This document shows, in pieces, positions 5,178 to 6,476 of a stretch of 6,476 nucleotides of DNA; within the stretch, counting starts at the first letter, position 1; each line of letters starts with the position of its first letter. Below the pieces are notes generated by a model. It saw nothing but the letters and a program-made list of their open reading frames with translations. It was not told the origin of the DNA and searched no databases. The position numbers and the translations under genes were made by a program. This DNA comes from Nitrospiraceae bacterium (GTDB lineage: Bacteria > Nitrospirota > Thermodesulfovibrionia > Thermodesulfovibrionales > Dissulfurispiraceae): assembly GCA_003170655.1 (NCBI GenBank), contig PMYY01000212.1, positions 1 through 6,476 of the forward strand. The letters run 5' to 3'.

Positions 5178-6092
5178 TTATCCATGAAGATACCTCTCCG
5201 GATTCGTGCTGATATAATTCAAGATTTCAGCTCGATCATAAAGCGCCTCAAGTGAATCAACGGCTTCGGTAATTGTCGTCGAACCGCCGAGCAGCTTGCC
5301 GTGGATGTCGGCTAATCCTTCATTTGTTGAAACCGGTGTGGCCGGTATCTTGGCTTCTTTTATCGAGTCGGATACGATGATGATCCGCTCGTGGTTCTTA
5401 GCCCTGAAGATCAGATCGACAGTCCCCGAATGTAGATGGAAGGGGTCGGCGATTACCTCCACGTATATGTCGGGGTTCAGAAGTCCATATCCGGCAATAC
5501 CCGGCTCGCGGTGGTGATATGGACGCATGGCATTGAAAAGGTGCGTAATCCCCTTGGCACCTGCCTTATGGCCTGCCGAGGCCTCGGCATAAGTTGCATC
5601 GGAATGCCCCATGCTGGCGATGATCCCCTTATCCGAAATCCTCTTTATGAGATGCAGTGAGCCGTCGAGTTCGGGTGAGATGGTGATGATCCTGATTATA
5701 TCTTCGTATCCTTCAATCAATCCATCGAGGTAATGCTCTGTCGGGTCTATAAAGGTCATGGCATTCAGGCTGCCACATCGGGAGAGGTTGAGAAAAGGTC
5801 CTTCCAGGTGAGCGCCTATGATCCTCGCCGGCCTGCAATCTTTTGCATCTCCATATTTTGAACTGCAGAACTCAGCCTTGAGGACCGGTTCGGATTCCTG
5901 AATTTCCATAGCTTTCTTTATGAGAGCAAGATTTTCCCTCATTATTTTGATGGTCGCGGGATAGACAGTCGGGATTATTTCGGTAACACCGTAAGAACCA
6001 TGGATTTCTGCAATCTTAAGGAGGTGCTCCACATCGGTTGTCCTCGTGTCGTAGCCTCCGATACCATGGGTATGGACGTCGATGATCTTCAT
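5178..6092 (-). CDS. NagA-like N-acetylglucosamine-6-phosphate deacetylase, barrel-only
   Basis: Amidohydrolase of 304 residues resembling N-acetylglucosamine-6-phosphate deacetylase, which releases acetate from GlcNAc-6-P in amino-sugar and cell-wall recycling. Family motifs occur in order: H7-T-H9-G with GG; the metal-ligand Glu E97 in GAHLEGPF; H163 in MGHSDATY; H184 in THLFNAMRP, then HHREPG; H219 in IADPFHLH (usually ADGxH); catalytic Asp D242 in VSDS; and GGS at 269-271. The site looks intact. Typical NagA has about 380 residues, with a small beta-sandwich made from both termini. Here the protein begins at the first barrel strand and ends at TNPERYLHG, so both halves are missing. The frame is closed by a stop 5 codons upstream and by the convergent cytochrome gene downstream, so no extension is hidden in frame. 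The substrate could differ from GlcNAc-6-P. There is no SD; the mRNA is probably leaderless. Confidence 0.82.
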   Translation of the reverse strand: MKIIDVHTHGIGGYDTRTTDVEHLLKIAEIHGSYGVTEIIPTVYPATIKIMRENLALIKKAMEIQESEPVLKAEFCSSKYGDAKDCRPARIIGAHLEGPFLNLSRCGSLNAMTFIDPTEHYLDGLIEGYEDIIRIITISPELDGSLHLIKRISDKGIIASMGHSDATYAEASAGHKAGAKGITHLFNAMRPYHHREPGIAGYGLLNPDIYVEVIADPFHLHSGTVDLIFRAKNHERIIIVSDSIKEAKIPATPVSTNEGLADIHGKLLGGSTTITEAVDSLEALYDRAEILNYISTNPERYLHG

Positions 6093-6098
6093 GAAAAT

Positions 6099-6126
6099 AT
6101 CATATCATAGAGGCGCAATCTTGCAA
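6099..6126 (-). promoter_or_regulatory. Leaderless promoter of the NagA-like gene
   Basis: On the minus strand TTGCAA (6121-6126), a 16-nt spacer and TATGAT (6099-6104) are followed by 6 nt and then the ATG (6090-6092). The standard spacing puts transcription start on the A of ATG, which agrees with the absence of any SD. A second overlapping TATGAT (6104-6109) is also present. The -35 is the same palindromic hexamer used by the plus-strand promoter. Confidence 0.5.
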
Positions 6127-6150
6127 ACACGACAGACTTTCCGATATCAT
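6121..6150 (+). promoter_or_regulatory. Leaderless promoter of the DUF1460 gene
   Basis: TTGCAA (6121-6126), an 18-nt spacer and TATCAT (6145-6150) are followed by 6 nt and ATG 6157, so transcription would begin at the A of the start codon. No SD precedes this ATG. The -35 hexamer equals its own reverse complement and also fits the divergent NagA-like promoter. Confidence 0.5.
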
Positions 6151-6156
6151 GCAGCG

Positions 6157-6476
6157 ATGACCAGGGAATCGATAAGTCTCGGCCAATGGACGATTGACGA
6201 CTTGAACGAGCTTCTGCTGAAAGCGGCGATGACAGGCAGTGCAGGCGAACGCATCGCATTCCTGTCGGACCACTTTCATGGAATCCCCTATCTTGAAAAC
6301 ACACTTGTCGGCGGAGCCAATACTGATGAAGTCTTTGTTGTTAACCTTGCGAGTGTCGATTGCTACACCTTGATCGATTACATTGAGGCGATGAGACTTT
6401 CATCGTCATTCGAGGATTTCGTTGAGTTCCTGAAGAAGATCAGATATCGGGGCGGAATCGTATCGTTCGGGGACCG
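6157..6476 (+). CDS. DUF1460 family, amidase-like protein (partial, 3' end outside window)
   Basis: The first 106 codons of a gene that runs off the window. The protein matches the DUF1460 pattern (N-acetylmuramoyl-L-alanine amidase-like, NlpC/P60-type papain fold): GERIAFLSDHF (30-40), GIPYLENTL (42-50), VFVVNLASVDC (59-69) with the expected nucleophile C69, DYIEAMRLS (74-82) and IRYRGG (95-100). The catalytic His would lie further downstream. Members are thought to cleave peptidoglycan amide or peptide bonds, though this is rarely tested. There is no signal peptide from this start, so it may act on recycled muropeptides in the cytosol. ATG 6157 is chosen because the preceding promoter predicts a start there and homologues begin shortly before the xGxW motif. 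An in-frame ATG at 6091 would add 22 basic residues. It is divergent from the NagA-like gene, possibly linked by cell-wall recycling. Confidence 0.85.
   Translation, partial: MTRESISLGQWTIDDLNELLLKAAMTGSAGERIAFLSDHFHGIPYLENTLVGGANTDEVFVVNLASVDCYTLIDYIEAMRLSSSFEDFVEFLKKIRYRGGIVSFGD

Noticed and set aside
6091..6156. Longer DUF1460 start at ATG 6091, which would overlap the NagA-like start codon on the other strand
   Set aside because: The added 22 residues do not look like a signal peptide or a family segment, there is no SD, and the promoter elements for both genes lie inside this stretch.

Overview
The window looks like ordinary chromosome from a Gram-negative, probably anaerobic bacterium, most likely of the Desulfobacterota/Nitrospirota type. 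The clues are a secreted c-type cytochrome, a DUF1460 amidase-like protein of the form common in deltaproteobacteria, a class II CCA enzyme and moderate GC content. This placement is an inference; there is no rRNA or other phylogenetic marker. I see no phage, IS element, CRISPR array, tRNA or rRNA.

Layout. (1) 66-392, minus: SdpI-family membrane protein. (2) 582-2247, minus: a compact operon transcribed cvpA, then a nitrilase-superfamily amidase, then a small metal cupin. The gaps are 21 nt and then a 23-nt overlap. cvpA seems to start at a rare ATT codon behind a good Shine-Dalgarno (SD) sequence, 23 residues upstream of its first ATG. (3) 2350-3066, plus: a SprT-like zinc metalloprotease, divergent from cvpA. 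The intergenic gap holds a 15-nt palindrome over a perfect TATAAT. (4) 3126-3305, minus: a 59-residue orphan protein with its own promoter, strong SD and intrinsic terminator. (5) 3445-4764, minus: a CCA-adding/poly(A) polymerase family nucleotidyltransferase, preceded by an overlapping 24-codon reading frame with its own SD. (6) 4903-5169, plus: a tiny secreted monoheme cytochrome c with a clear promoter. (7) 5178-6092, minus: a NagA-like deacetylase reduced to its catalytic barrel. (8) 6157 to the window end, plus: the 5' part of a DUF1460 gene, divergent from the NagA-like gene.

How the genes relate. Apart from cvpA-nit-cupin, most genes are single transcription units. The NagA-like and DUF1460 proteins could both act in peptidoglycan or amino-sugar turnover. 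Their divergent promoters appear to share one palindromic TTGCAA as the -35 of both strands, and each predicted transcription start falls on the A of its ATG, which suggests two leaderless genes under mutually exclusive transcription. No large undescribed system is visible. The most interesting points are this shared-promoter arrangement, the ATT start of cvpA, the barrel-only NagA-like enzyme and the possible leader peptide in front of the CCA enzyme.
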